Assembly: GCA_043779285.1 (NCBI GenBank)
Contig: JAYWEL010000061.1
Span: 1-27,884 of the forward strand
Length of the DNA stretch: 27,884 nt
Direction: 5' to 3'
Source: MGR-bin208 sp043779285
GTDB lineage: Bacteria; Bacteroidota; Bacteroidia; Chitinophagales; Chitinophagaceae
The position numbers and the translations under genes are program-made. The notes under the pieces are model-generated. The model worked only from the letters and a program-made list of their open reading frames with translations. It did not search any database and had not been told where the DNA came from. Position 1 is the first letter of the stretch, and each line of letters begins with the position of its first letter. Positions 13,950 to 21,886 of the stretch are shown in pieces.

Positions 13950-16166
13950 TCAGTTCCCCGGCTGATACGTTTTCACCGCATGTTTCAACACGTCTTCTTT
14001 ATAAAAAAGCACATCTTTGAACTGACCCTTGCTATACATTTCTCCCTGATCGAAAAAATGTTTGGAATTTTCATCACCACTTTGTCCACCGGCAAGCAAT
14101 GATTTTGCGCTAACTTTTTTTCCGAATTCAACCGCAGCAATAAAACTGTTTCCATTATACCCATATCGTTTTTTTGTACCGGCAAAAGTCCGGCTATTGT
14201 ATGAAGGGAGCATGCCCCATGCAGAAGATGCAAAAGCAACCGGGTAACTGAGTTTGCTGTCATCAAACTTATTTTCAATATCAGAGGAAATGCGTTGTAT
14301 ACGGTTGATGTCTCCCCATGGCATCTGCCATTTTCCAAAATCCTTTTCCAGATTTTTTACTGTGCTTAACAAGGTGCTGAGCATCAGGTCGGCTTTTCCG
14401 GTTTTTGCAAAACTGGTCGTTTTTTCTACTACACCTTCGCCATTTTCCCGATTGATGCTTCCTTGTATACGCTGTGCCCATTCTATTGCAAGGGTTGTGG
14501 CAATTGATTTTTCAGAAACATGATAATTCCAGTTTTTTAATACAGATATCGGTCCCACCAAATAAGCATACAAACTATCATTGGGCTTCACTGTTTTTTC
14601 AAACGCATTGATCAATGCCGGAACAAGGGTTTCGAATGCGGTTAAGTTGCTGTCGTAACCGGCAGCAATTACTTTATCAATGGTATACGCTTTCTCTCTG
14701 TCTAAAACACGGACTGCGTTAATGCCCCGAAAATTTTCTGCATCAGGAGCCAGGTAGCTGGCAAAGTTTTCTTTTTTCGGGCTGAATTTTCCGGACACGG
14801 TAAATGGCGTGGCATTACAATTCTGTATCCACCCGTTTTCGGGATTATAGATATACACCGATTCATTGACGGTATGATAGCCCTTCCATTCGGTGGCCAA
14901 AGTGGAACCATCAACCGGTTTGCTCCAATCGTATTTCGAATCTCTTTTTGGTAAAAAATTGCCGTGCCAATAAGCAATATTTCCTTCGGCATCGGCATAG
15001 ACGGTATTATTGGAAGGGTTGGCACCCATGTCCATTGTTTTTTTAAAGTCTTCAAAATTTTTGGCCTTGGTTCTGGTCCAGGATTGGATAAAGCCTTTGG
15101 TATCGCGGTTATTATGGCGAACACTTAAATAATGCCCATCCCGTTTGGCCATGATAGGTCCATGATGCGTATGAAGTGTTTTGAATGTTTTTTCCTGATG
15201 ACCACTTTTGGTCAGAAATTTTATGATGATATTTTTTTCGGTTACTGGTTTCAGTTTGCCCTCGTATTCATAAAACCATTTGCTATCTTTTTTTACCAGC
15301 TTTTCAATGTAGGCATCCGAAATATCGGCCTGACTGGAAGTATGCATCCATCCACAATGTTCGTTGAAACCCTGATAAATAAATGGTTGACCCCAAGTAA
15401 CTGCACCATAAGCATTCAAACCCCGTCCGAACGGATCATCCGGGCTGGCCTGCTCACTTACCATGTGTACTTCGGGACGGAAATAAAAAGTAACATGCGG
15501 ATTGATGTATAAAATTGCATTACCCGAAGCAGTTATTTTTGGAGAAAAAGCAAATCCATTAGAACCGGTCAACTTTTCATCATCAAATAAATTAACTTCT
15601 TTCGTCATCGTATTTACTGCCATAGCATCATCTTTCCCCGAATAGAATTGTTTCAGTTCATTGGTACTTACCCCACCGGTACTGATAGCACCAATACTGC
15701 CATCGGTCCAAAGCAAAGGATACCAGGGCTGGAATCGGTTAAGCAAGGCCGGTTTAACCGTTGGGTTTTTATATAAATAAAAATTGATTCCGTCTGCAAA
15801 AGCATTCAATATTTGTTTAAGCCATGGGGCAGCTTTTTGGTAATCCTTGATTGCCTCAGTACTGTCAATTACCAGGCGAATCAATAAGTCATTATACAAA
15901 TCTTGTTCTCCATTTACTTCAGAAAGACGGCCCAATTTGTCAATATAATTCATCTCCACCCGTTTGAAGTCGTCTTCGCATTGTGCATAGAGCAAACCAA
16001 AAACAGCATCTGCATCGGTTTTTCCGTAGATATGCGGGATGCCCCAATTGTCCCGAACGATATTAATATTGGAAGCTTGTTTTTCCCATTTCACAATTTC
16101 AGATTTGTTGAAAGGTTGTGCAATGAGTTGTAAGGGTAGAAATAAAAAGAGTAAAATTTTTTTCAT
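13950..16166 (-). CDS. Exported penicillin-acylase family Ntn hydrolase
   Basis: Member of the penicillin amidase family, which includes acyl-homoserine-lactone acylases and aculeacin acylase; cleaves amide bonds of N-acyl compounds. A signal peptide (1-17) is followed by the alpha-chain region with RDNWGIPHIYG (38-48) and the AQCEDDF segment. The autoproteolysis site is G201-S202-N203: S202 becomes the N-terminal nucleophile of the beta chain in TGSNGFAFS. Downstream hallmarks are the INPH motif (221-224), GFNEHCGWMHTS and HHGPI. Length 738 is normal for an unprocessed precursor, with about 185 residues to the alpha chain and spacer after the signal. It heads the reverse-strand run of four exported hydrolases and diverges from the dehydratase gene with 134 bp between starts. 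Substrate (beta-lactam, AHL or acyl-amino acid) is not predictable. Confidence 0.92.
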   Translation of the reverse strand: MKKILLFLFLPLQLIAQPFNKSEIVKWEKQASNINIVRDNWGIPHIYGKTDADAVFGLLYAQCEDDFKRVEMNYIDKLGRLSEVNGEQDLYNDLLIRLVIDSTEAIKDYQKAAPWLKQILNAFADGINFYLYKNPTVKPALLNRFQPWYPLLWTDGSIGAISTGGVSTNELKQFYSGKDDAMAVNTMTKEVNLFDDEKLTGSNGFAFSPKITASGNAILYINPHVTFYFRPEVHMVSEQASPDDPFGRGLNAYGAVTWGQPFIYQGFNEHCGWMHTSSQADISDAYIEKLVKKDSKWFYEYEGKLKPVTEKNIIIKFLTKSGHQEKTFKTLHTHHGPIMAKRDGHYLSVRHNNRDTKGFIQSWTRTKAKNFEDFKKTMDMGANPSNNTVYADAEGNIAYWHGNFLPKRDSKYDWSKPVDGSTLATEWKGYHTVNESVYIYNPENGWIQNCNATPFTVSGKFSPKKENFASYLAPDAENFRGINAVRVLDREKAYTIDKVIAAGYDSNLTAFETLVPALINAFEKTVKPNDSLYAYLVGPISVLKNWNYHVSEKSIATTLAIEWAQRIQGSINRENGEGVVEKTTSFAKTGKADLMLSTLLSTVKNLEKDFGKWQMPWGDINRIQRISSDIENKFDDSKLSYPVAFASSAWGMLPSYNSRTFAGTKKRYGYNGNSFIAAVEFGKKVSAKSLLAGGQSGDENSKHFFDQGEMYSKGQFKDVLFYKEDVLKHAVKTYQPGN

Positions 16167-16201
16167 TAGTTCAATTAGTTTTTAGGAAGCCTATCATTCA
16201 G

Positions 16202-16229
16202 TAAATATAAAATTTATTCATTGTGCCAA
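16202..16229 (-). promoter_or_regulatory. Possible promoter of the hydrolase operon
   Basis: On the reverse strand a TTG (complement of 16227-16229) is followed after 17 bp by TATATTTA (complement of 16202-16209), resembling the Bacteroidota TTG/TAnnTTTG promoter with a spacer about two bases short and a final A for G. It lies 36 bp upstream of the acylase start. Confidence 0.4.
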
Positions 16230-16272
16230 TCAGGTTTCATATTACCGTTCATATAATTCAGATTCAATAAGC

Positions 16273-16280
16273 TATTTTTG
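16273..16280 (+). promoter_or_regulatory. -7 box for the dehydratase gene
   Basis: TATTTTTG matches the TAnnTTTG consensus exactly and ends 20 bp before the ATG, a common arrangement in Bacteroidota. No clear TTG -33 box was found. Confidence 0.5.
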
Positions 16281-16300
16281 AAATATAAGTAATACTAAAC

Positions 16301-17257
16301 ATGAACGGACAGGAATACCAAGGAATGTTGATCGAGTGCCAGAATATGATTGCCACCTATATTCATCGAACACCGGTACTTACATCCAGCATACTGAATG
16401 AACTAACAGGTGCCCAATTGTTTTTCAAATGTGAGAATTTTCAACGAATGGGAGCATTTAAAATGCGTGGTGCGGTTCATGCTATTTTAAAATTCAACGA
16501 AGCGCAAAAACAAAAAGGCGTAGTTACACACAGTTCCGGAAATTTTGCCCAGGCCTTATCGCTGGCTGCAAAATTGACGGGTATCAAAGCAACCATCGTG
16601 ATGCCCAACAATGCCCCTGCAGTAAAAAAAGAAGCGGTAAAAGGATATGGTGGAACTATCGTAGAATGCGAACCAACTGCTATTGCAAGAGAAATACTGG
16701 CAGATAAAATTGTTGAAGAAACAGGAGCTACATTTATTCATCCATCCAATAACATGGATGTAATTCTTGGACAGGGAACTGCAGCTATGGAACTGATACA
16801 GGACTATCCTGACCTGGATTATATTGTTACACCTATTGGTGGCGGCGGGCTTATTGCAGGTACAGCATTGGCAGCACATTATTTTGGAAAAAATATTTCT
16901 GTGATAGGAGCAGAACCTGCTCAAATGGATGATGCTTTTCGTTCTATGATTTCAGGAAAGATTGAAAGCAATGAAGCAAAAGCAAATACCATCGCCGATG
17001 GATTAAAAACCAACCTGGGAGATATCAATTTCCCTATCATAAAAAATAATGTCCAAGAAATTATTTTAGTAGAAGAACATGAAATCATGGATGCATTAAA
17101 ACTGATCTGGGAACGGATGAAAATAATCGTTGAACCATCCAGTGCAGTAGCTCTCGCTGCCGTATTGAAACGAAAAGATCTTTTCGCAAATACAAAAACA
17201 GGCATCATCATCTCCGGTGGAAATGTGGATGTAAAATCAGTAGCCGCTCTTTTTTAG
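16301..17257 (+). CDS. PLP-dependent threonine/serine dehydratase (fold type II)
   Basis: Cytosolic enzyme expected to deaminate L-threonine or L-serine to an oxo-acid and ammonia; serine racemase belongs to the same family. K54 in GAFKMRGA is the PLP lysine. SSGN at 78-81 binds the substrate carboxylate; it is followed by Phe where many relatives have His. G180-G-G-G183 in PIGGGGLIAG holds the PLP phosphate. Length 318 is that of the catabolic type (TdcB/serine racemase), without the C-terminal regulatory domain of biosynthetic IlvA. It diverges from the hydrolase run, and its stop codon overlaps that of the convergent permease. The setting suits degradation of amino acids set free in the periplasm. 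Dehydratase versus racemase activity is undecided. Confidence 0.9.
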   Translation: MNGQEYQGMLIECQNMIATYIHRTPVLTSSILNELTGAQLFFKCENFQRMGAFKMRGAVHAILKFNEAQKQKGVVTHSSGNFAQALSLAAKLTGIKATIVMPNNAPAVKKEAVKGYGGTIVECEPTAIAREILADKIVEETGATFIHPSNNMDVILGQGTAAMELIQDYPDLDYIVTPIGGGGLIAGTALAAHYFGKNISVIGAEPAQMDDAFRSMISGKIESNEAKANTIADGLKTNLGDINFPIIKNNVQEIILVEEHEIMDALKLIWERMKIIVEPSSAVALAAVLKRKDLFANTKTGIIISGGNVDVKSVAALF

Positions 17258-18690
17258 TTTTTTATATCGAGGCTTGTTGCTTTTTTCTTTTTAAAATAAA
17301 AATAAAAAGGAACACCAATTAAAACCAATCCGAGTCCGATCAGTGATTGCAAAAAATGAATATAAAACGTGTTGATGATTAATGCGGTTGAAAACAAGAT
17401 AAACAGGATCGGTATGACAGGGTATCCAATCACTTTTACTTTAATGGTTCCGTTCCGTTTCATTTTAATCAATGCTACGGCAATCAGGGCATAAAATAAA
17501 AAACCGGCAAAGATGACCATGTCTGTTAACATATCAAATGTTCCGGATACCACCAGTACAGAACTCCAAACCATGGTATATAAAAGAGCCACGTAAGGGG
17601 TTTGAAATGTTGGATGAATCTTCGCTACATTATTGAAAAAATATTTTTCCTGTGCCATACGGAAATGAACCCTGGAATGACCCAGGATGAGTGCATTTAA
17701 TGTTCCAAAAACACTGATCATGATAAGCAGGCTGATGAAAATTTTACCAAAACTTCCAATTAGTGTTTCTGCAACAACCGATGCGCCTATTTGATTTTGT
17801 CCAACGGAAGCTAGCTTTTCCAATGGCAATACATGCATATACGCAAAGTTGATGAGGATGTATAATGTCATAGCTATGGCTACTCCCGACATGATAGCAA
17901 TAGGCAAATTCTTTTTCGGGTTTTTAATTTCTCCCGAAATAAATGAAATGGTAGCCCAGCCATCGTAAGCCCAGAAAGCACTCAGCATGGCAGCAAACAA
18001 TGCACTGATGAAAGCAGTTCCTTTTAAAGGATTGGCTACAATTATTTCAGAAGCGATTGTTTCCGTATTGGCATTGCCGGTATAAAATAATCCAAACAAA
18101 ATGATCAGCAGTATGCCCAGAATTTTTGTGGAGGTAATGATATTACTTAGGAGCCCACCATTTTCTGCTCCACGATAATTGACGATCGTTAATAAGATAA
18201 TTGAAATAATAGCTAATAATTTAATGCCTGAATCTGCAAAAGGGAAAATGAAATCGGCAATAGAAATATGAGCCAGTGATTCAAACGGATTTGGTAACGG
18301 AATGAGTGTATTGACTGTTTGTGCAAAAATAAATCCCAATGCGGCAATAGATGCAGAACCGATGATGGAGAAATCGGACCAGCCAAACATGAATGAAAAA
18401 AAATTGCCGAATGACAATCGCAGATATTCATAGACACCTCCGGTTTCTTCTGTTAATGAGGACAGGCCTGCAAGAGTAAATGCTCCAAACATGGTTATGA
18501 TTCCCGCAATGGCCCAGGCCAACAGTATGCCGCCTTCACTTAAACCCGTTTGCGACATGGGAATAATTTTTTTAAAAACTCCCGAGCCAATCATCATGCC
18601 GGCTACTAATAAAATGGCGGTGAATAAACCCAGAACCCGTTTCAGGGATAAAGTAGCCTTGTCTGTGGCTTCGAATTTCTTTTTTAGCAT
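17254..18690 (-). CDS. APC-family amino-acid permease
   Basis: Inner-membrane amino-acid transporter of the APC superfamily, closest in look to the L-type/SteT exchangers. TM1 carries the family signature MMIGSGVFKK, with the unwound GSG substrate-binding turn, and the TM2-3 region has EETGGVYEYLR. About twelve hydrophobic segments are seen in 478 residues, followed by a Lys-rich cytosolic tail. The ATG at 18690 is preferred over an in-frame TTG six bases upstream. The 3' end overlaps the dehydratase stop by 4 bp on the opposite strand. Together with the divergent hydrolases this suggests uptake of released amino acids. Direction and substrates are not determinable from sequence. Confidence 0.92.
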   Translation of the reverse strand: MLKKKFEATDKATLSLKRVLGLFTAILLVAGMMIGSGVFKKIIPMSQTGLSEGGILLAWAIAGIITMFGAFTLAGLSSLTEETGGVYEYLRLSFGNFFSFMFGWSDFSIIGSASIAALGFIFAQTVNTLIPLPNPFESLAHISIADFIFPFADSGIKLLAIISIILLTIVNYRGAENGGLLSNIITSTKILGILLIILFGLFYTGNANTETIASEIIVANPLKGTAFISALFAAMLSAFWAYDGWATISFISGEIKNPKKNLPIAIMSGVAIAMTLYILINFAYMHVLPLEKLASVGQNQIGASVVAETLIGSFGKIFISLLIMISVFGTLNALILGHSRVHFRMAQEKYFFNNVAKIHPTFQTPYVALLYTMVWSSVLVVSGTFDMLTDMVIFAGFLFYALIAVALIKMKRNGTIKVKVIGYPVIPILFILFSTALIINTFYIHFLQSLIGLGLVLIGVPFYFYFKKKKATSLDIKN

Positions 18691-18857
18691 ATACAATAAT
18701 AGTTTTTGTTTTATAAAATAGGATTGATTTTATTCTTTATCGATTTCCATTCAACCCGTGATGATATTTTTGAAAACATTTTTTAAGCTTCATAAATAAT
18801 TATTCATTTTTGAATTTGCCTTCCCAAAAAAACTATTGTAACTTTTCATTTCCTCTT

Positions 18858-18880
18858 AGTTCGTTTAAGTGAAACGAACT
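18858..18880. promoter_or_regulatory. Perfect 9-bp inverted repeat upstream of the small NIPSNAP-like gene
   Basis: AGTTCGTTT (18858-18866) and AAACGAACT (18872-18880) are perfect inverted arms with a 5-bp gap. No T run follows, so an operator-like site for a dimeric regulator is as likely as an RNA hairpin. It lies 60 bp before the gene at 18940 and 168 bp before the permease start. Confidence 0.5.
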
Positions 18881-18939
18881 TAAATCAGTACTGAAATTTT
18901 ATTTTTTAACACTGCCAAAAGCAGATAAAAACATGTTTT

Positions 18940-19236
18940 ATGTATATAGTACGAGATATTTTTCAATTGAAGTTTGGCCATTACAAACCGGCAAAAGCAT
19001 TACTTGACAAGGCCATCGAAAGCGGTATGATGCCGGATGCGGCTTTCAGTAAAGTCTATAGCGATTTTACCGGCGATAGCTACCGGTTAATTTTTGAAGA
19101 AGGCTACGATTCGTTAGCAGATTATGAAAAAGCGTTAAATACCGGTATGGCAAAACCGGAGTGGCAGGAATGGTATGGAAGTTTCAAGGAGCATATTGTT
19201 AGCTCACACCGCGAGATATTGAAACAGGTTGTTTGA
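18940..19236 (+). CDS. Small NIPSNAP-like / dimeric alpha-beta barrel protein
   Basis: A 98-residue soluble protein without signal peptide. The pattern is beta-alpha-beta-beta-alpha: an N-terminal strand (MYIVRDIFQLKFG), a helix (YKPAKALLDKAIE), a strand around SKVYSDF, another at SYRLIFEEGYDS, then helices to the end. That layout and the KFG, GDSYRL and EW-x-W-Y features fit the dimeric ferredoxin-like barrel of NIPSNAP/ABM-type proteins. Members vary in function, and no catalytic residue can be named here. The gene is monocistronic, between the permease start and tsaC. I am fairly sure that it is a real gene and moderately sure of the fold. Confidence 0.6.
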   Translation: MYIVRDIFQLKFGHYKPAKALLDKAIESGMMPDAAFSKVYSDFTGDSYRLIFEEGYDSLADYEKALNTGMAKPEWQEWYGSFKEHIVSSHREILKQVV

Positions 19237-19363
19237 TTTCATAAAGTATCTAGTTCCGAAATCAGAGAACAGCATAAAACTGACTGCTCCTTTTTTTGAA
19301 GCAATCTGTCATAAAATAAGCGTACAATAAATTAGGAATGGCTATCATTTCCCAACTCCATTG

Positions 19364-19371
19364 TATTTTCG
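19364..19371 (+). promoter_or_regulatory. -7-like box just before the preferred tsaC start
   Basis: TATTTTCG differs from the Bacteroidota -7 consensus TAnnTTTG by one base and ends 5 bp before the ATG at 19377. If used, the transcript would begin at or near that ATG and exclude the earlier in-frame ATG at 19338. Confidence 0.4.
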
Positions 19372-19376
19372 CAGCG

Positions 19377-20333
19377 ATGAAATCTTTTGATACCATTATT
19401 GGAACAGATGTTTTACAGGCAATTGCATATTTGCAAAATGGCGAAACAGTGGCTATACCTACCGAGACGGTGTATGGTTTAGCAGCGAATGCGTTGGATG
19501 ATGATGCCGTGTTGAAAATATTTGAAGCAAAGAACCGTCCGCATTTCGATCCACTGATAGTACATGTTGCCAATAAAGAACAGATACCGGATTATGTTTC
19601 TGCAATTCCGGAGCAAGCCATAAAACTGATGAATGCTTTTATGCCGGGCCCCATTACATTATTATTAAAAAAGAAAGCAAATATCCCGGATCTGGTAACA
19701 TCCGGTTTGGATACCGTAGCTATCCGTGTACCGCAACACCCATTGGCATTAGCGCTTTTAAATAAATTAGATTTTCCATTGGCAGCTCCCAGTGCCAATC
19801 CATTCGGATATATAAGCCCTACAACTGCACAGCATGTGTACGATCAGTTGCATGGAAAAATTCCTTACATATTGGATGGCGGTTCTACCAATGTGGGAGT
19901 AGAATCAACCATTGTTGGTTTTGAAGACGAACAAGTAATGGTATACCGGTTAGGTGGATTGGCACTAGATGAAATTGAAAAAATTGTGGGACCTGTTTTG
20001 TTGAATAATATGGAAAGTTCAAATCCCATGGCACCAGGATTATTGAAAAGTCATTATGCACCCAGGAAAAAATTGTATTTCAATCCTGTTGTCAAAACGG
20101 AGTTTGAAAATATTGCTGTAATTGCTTTTGATAAATTTGTCGATGACTATCCAAAAGAAAAACAAGTATTGCTTTCTGAAAAAGGCGATTTGCATGAAGC
20201 TGCCAGAAATCTTTTTTCCGTGATGCGGCAATTAGATAAAAGTGATGCTGAAATAATTGTAGCTGTAAAATTTCCGGATCATGGTTTGGGGTTGGCTATC
20301 AACGACCGCTTGAAACGTGCATCGGCCGAATAG
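19377..20333 (+). CDS. tsaC: L-threonylcarbamoyladenylate synthase (TsaC/Sua5)
   Basis: Makes threonylcarbamoyl-AMP from threonine, bicarbonate and ATP, the first step of the t6A37 tRNA modification. The YrdC domain is clear: GETVAIPTETVYGLAANA, then the KIFEAKNRPHFDPLIVHV segment, LLKKKANIPD, IRVPQHPLALALL and SAPSANPFG-type motif APSANPFGYISPT. STIVGF and YRLGG close the YrdC domain at about residue 200. A C-terminal Sua5 domain of about 100 residues follows, beginning NPMAPGLLKSHYAPRK. The ATG at 19377 is preferred over one 39 bp upstream: it removes 13 residues that do not look like the family, and a -7-like box sits directly before it. That gives 318 residues, normal for the two-domain Sua5 form. 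It is followed at once by the long hairpin at 20337. Confidence 0.93.
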   Translation: MKSFDTIIGTDVLQAIAYLQNGETVAIPTETVYGLAANALDDDAVLKIFEAKNRPHFDPLIVHVANKEQIPDYVSAIPEQAIKLMNAFMPGPITLLLKKKANIPDLVTSGLDTVAIRVPQHPLALALLNKLDFPLAAPSANPFGYISPTTAQHVYDQLHGKIPYILDGGSTNVGVESTIVGFEDEQVMVYRLGGLALDEIEKIVGPVLLNNMESSNPMAPGLLKSHYAPRKKLYFNPVVKTEFENIAVIAFDKFVDDYPKEKQVLLSEKGDLHEAARNLFSVMRQLDKSDAEIIVAVKFPDHGLGLAINDRLKRASAE

Positions 20334-20336
20334 TTT

Positions 20337-20415
20337 ATACCATCTTGATTTACTAAATAGTCCAACGCCCGCCTGACTGGACGGGCAGGGACTATGTGTA
20401 AATCTTAGATGGTAT
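20337..20415. repeat. 79-nt long interrupted hairpin
   Basis: Four nested stem segments pair in order: 20337-20345 with 20407-20415 (9 bp), 20348-20353 with 20398-20403 (6 bp), 20357-20363 with 20389-20395 (7 bp) and 20367-20371 with 20382-20386 (5 bp), 27 bp in all. It starts 4 bp after the tsaC stop. It contains TAAATAGTCCAACGC, the core of the 51-bp repeat, and the GC-rich CCTGACTGG tip. There is no T tract, so it is more like a palindromic repetitive element than a classical terminator, although it may stop transcription between the convergent genes. Confidence 0.85.
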
Positions 20416-20465
20416 TATACTGCAGAAAAGCGCATTGGACTATTTACTGTTTATAAGCGGTATTA
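20415..20465 (-). repeat. 51-bp dispersed repeat, copy 2 (inverted)
   Basis: Reverse complement of 3180-3230 with a single mismatch (20421). On the reverse strand the copy begins exactly at the TAA stop of the gene at 20463-21008. It shares its last base with the 79-nt hairpin, so the two elements abut between tsaC and that gene. Confidence 0.9.
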
Positions 20466-21008
20466 GTCTTCACCCTTTCCTTTATCTCCAACAAAATGGT
20501 CTTCTTTTCTTCTGAACAAAACATTGAAAGTAGTCAGTGAGCCATAGATACGGGTGATATATTGCTGCAGGTTTACCTTGTCTTCATCCGTCAATACTTT
20601 ATGGGCGTTGATGTGTTGTTCTAATACCCTGAGGCGGTCTCGTAGCATGACAATTTTATGAAAGAATATATCAACCGGAATTTCTTTTGGTTTCAATGTT
20701 TTGTCGGCAGGTTGTAAAAGCATCATTCCATTGATCCATTTGTCACCCAGTGGAATAACTTCCTGCAGGCCGCCCCACATCTTTAATATTTTTAATAAGG
20801 AAAGTTCAATGTCTGAATTGGTCTCCAGTTCTTCAGAAATATTTTCAGGAATAATCTCTTCCAGTTTATAATCGTCCTTGTCAATTTCTTTTATACCGTG
20901 ATTGATGAATGAGATAAGATAAGTTGCATACCTGATTCCAACAATAACACCGGGTCCATAATTTATGTGTTGCAGACGGGTGCCGATACCTAGTGTTAGC
21001 TGGTCCAT
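20463..21008 (-). CDS. Conserved protein of unknown function with N-terminal SH3/Tudor-like region
   Basis: I do not recognise a named family. The 181 residues have no signal peptide. The N-terminus (5-42, GIGTRLQHINYGPGVIVGIR then a strand ending GIKEID) reads like a small beta-barrel of the SH3/Tudor type, such as those in CarD or UvrD tails: G-x-x-V/L-x-H-x-x-YGxGxI. Residues 55-85 are an amphipathic acidic helix region, and 100-165 are predicted helical, with many charged residues. The C-terminus is charged (HFVGDKGKGED). It is the third gene of a likely purN operon, 41 bp after the preceding stop. A nucleic-acid- or polymerase-binding role is only a guess from the fold resemblance. Confidence 0.7.
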   Translation of the reverse strand: MDQLTLGIGTRLQHINYGPGVIVGIRYATYLISFINHGIKEIDKDDYKLEEIIPENISEELETNSDIELSLLKILKMWGGLQEVIPLGDKWINGMMLLQPADKTLKPKEIPVDIFFHKIVMLRDRLRVLEQHINAHKVLTDEDKVNLQQYITRIYGSLTTFNVLFRRKEDHFVGDKGKGED

Positions 21009-21049
21009 AATTTTCTATTTCAATTAAAGATATAAAAGGAACTCTATTA

Positions 21050-21859
21050 TTAAAACTGTTTGATCGTAGGTGGTTCCTTTCTTAAATAAAGCCTCAAAGA
21101 ATTTTTTATAAACAATCTGAAATCGTAATCAGAGGAGTATAAGGCGAATTCGTAGGGTGGCCGGTAATGTACCATGAAACTATCCAGTTGCGATCCATCC
21201 AGGCCGGTGAGTTGTCTCACCATTCGTTTGCTGAAACGGTAGTCGACATATTTTTCTTGCTCCTCGTTCAACAATCGGTTTTGAAAGGATAGCATCTGCC
21301 TGTTTTTCCGGAACTGAAAAGCTCGGATCAGTTCATTCAAATCAATTCCGGCTCCCATGGGTCCTATACTGGTCATACTGCCAACCGTTGGTTTATGAAA
21401 ATCAAAAGCCTTTTTATAATCCAACCTGTTCTGTATGGAGTCCTGCCGGTAATCTCTTGGTTTGATTCGTATTTCGGTCAGTACGGGGATATTGATATGC
21501 AGGGCTATGTCAAATTTCCAGGGTGTGTTCATTTTAGCAACCGGGTATTTCAGGGTTGCTTTATTCAAATAAGAAAACCAAACACTGTCTTTTTCACCCA
21601 CTTCAATCTGATAATTTCCATTGGCATCCGATACAGTGCCTTTACCATTCGAACTTAAAACGCTTACCCGTTCCAGTGGGTAAATCCTCGAACTGTCATA
21701 CACCGTTCCGCTTACTTTTATCTGTGCATGCGCAAATTCGGCTGAAATTATCAGCAGGATTACTAAAATGCTTTGTATGGAAAATAGTTTCAGTTTCAAG
21801 AACTTCAATGTTAAAAGGAGGCAAATAACAGACAAAAACTTGAATATAATGTATTGCAC
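21050..21859 (-). CDS. Exported protein with carboxypeptidase-regulatory-like (CarboxypepD_reg) domain
   Basis: Envelope protein of unknown role. After a hydrophobic signal ending EFAHAQ, residues 47-125 form a carboxypeptidase-D regulatory-like beta sandwich: KVSGTVYDSSRIYPLERVSV, then GKGTVSDANGNYQIEV, the arrangement seen at the N-terminus of TonB-dependent receptors and in stand-alone Bacteroidota proteins. The following 140 residues are charged, mostly helical, and end in KEPPTIKQF. As given, the start is GTG with an unusually long 46-residue leader containing two hydrophobic runs. A TTG at 21808 would give a more standard signal peptide (MKFLKLKLFSIQ...). It lies 27 bp after purN and 41 bp before the next gene, so probably one transcript. 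Confidence 0.8.
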   Translation of the reverse strand: MQYIIFKFLSVICLLLTLKFLKLKLFSIQSILVILLIISAEFAHAQIKVSGTVYDSSRIYPLERVSVLSSNGKGTVSDANGNYQIEVGEKDSVWFSYLNKATLKYPVAKMNTPWKFDIALHINIPVLTEIRIKPRDYRQDSIQNRLDYKKAFDFHKPTVGSMTSIGPMGAGIDLNELIRAFQFRKNRQMLSFQNRLLNEEQEKYVDYRFSKRMVRQLTGLDGSQLDSFMVHYRPPYEFALYSSDYDFRLFIKNSLRLYLRKEPPTIKQF

Positions 21860-21886
21860 TTGTTAAATATCCATTGTACTAAAATA

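Noticed and set aside
19264..19299. Terminator after the NIPSNAP-like gene (weak pairing before a T7 run)
   Set aside because: Only two 3-bp pairings separated by mismatches could be drawn; not enough for a hairpin call, though the T run is real.
19338..19340. ATG at 19338 as the tsaC start
   Set aside because: It adds 13 residues unlike the family and lies upstream of a -7-like box that abuts the next in-frame ATG at 19377.
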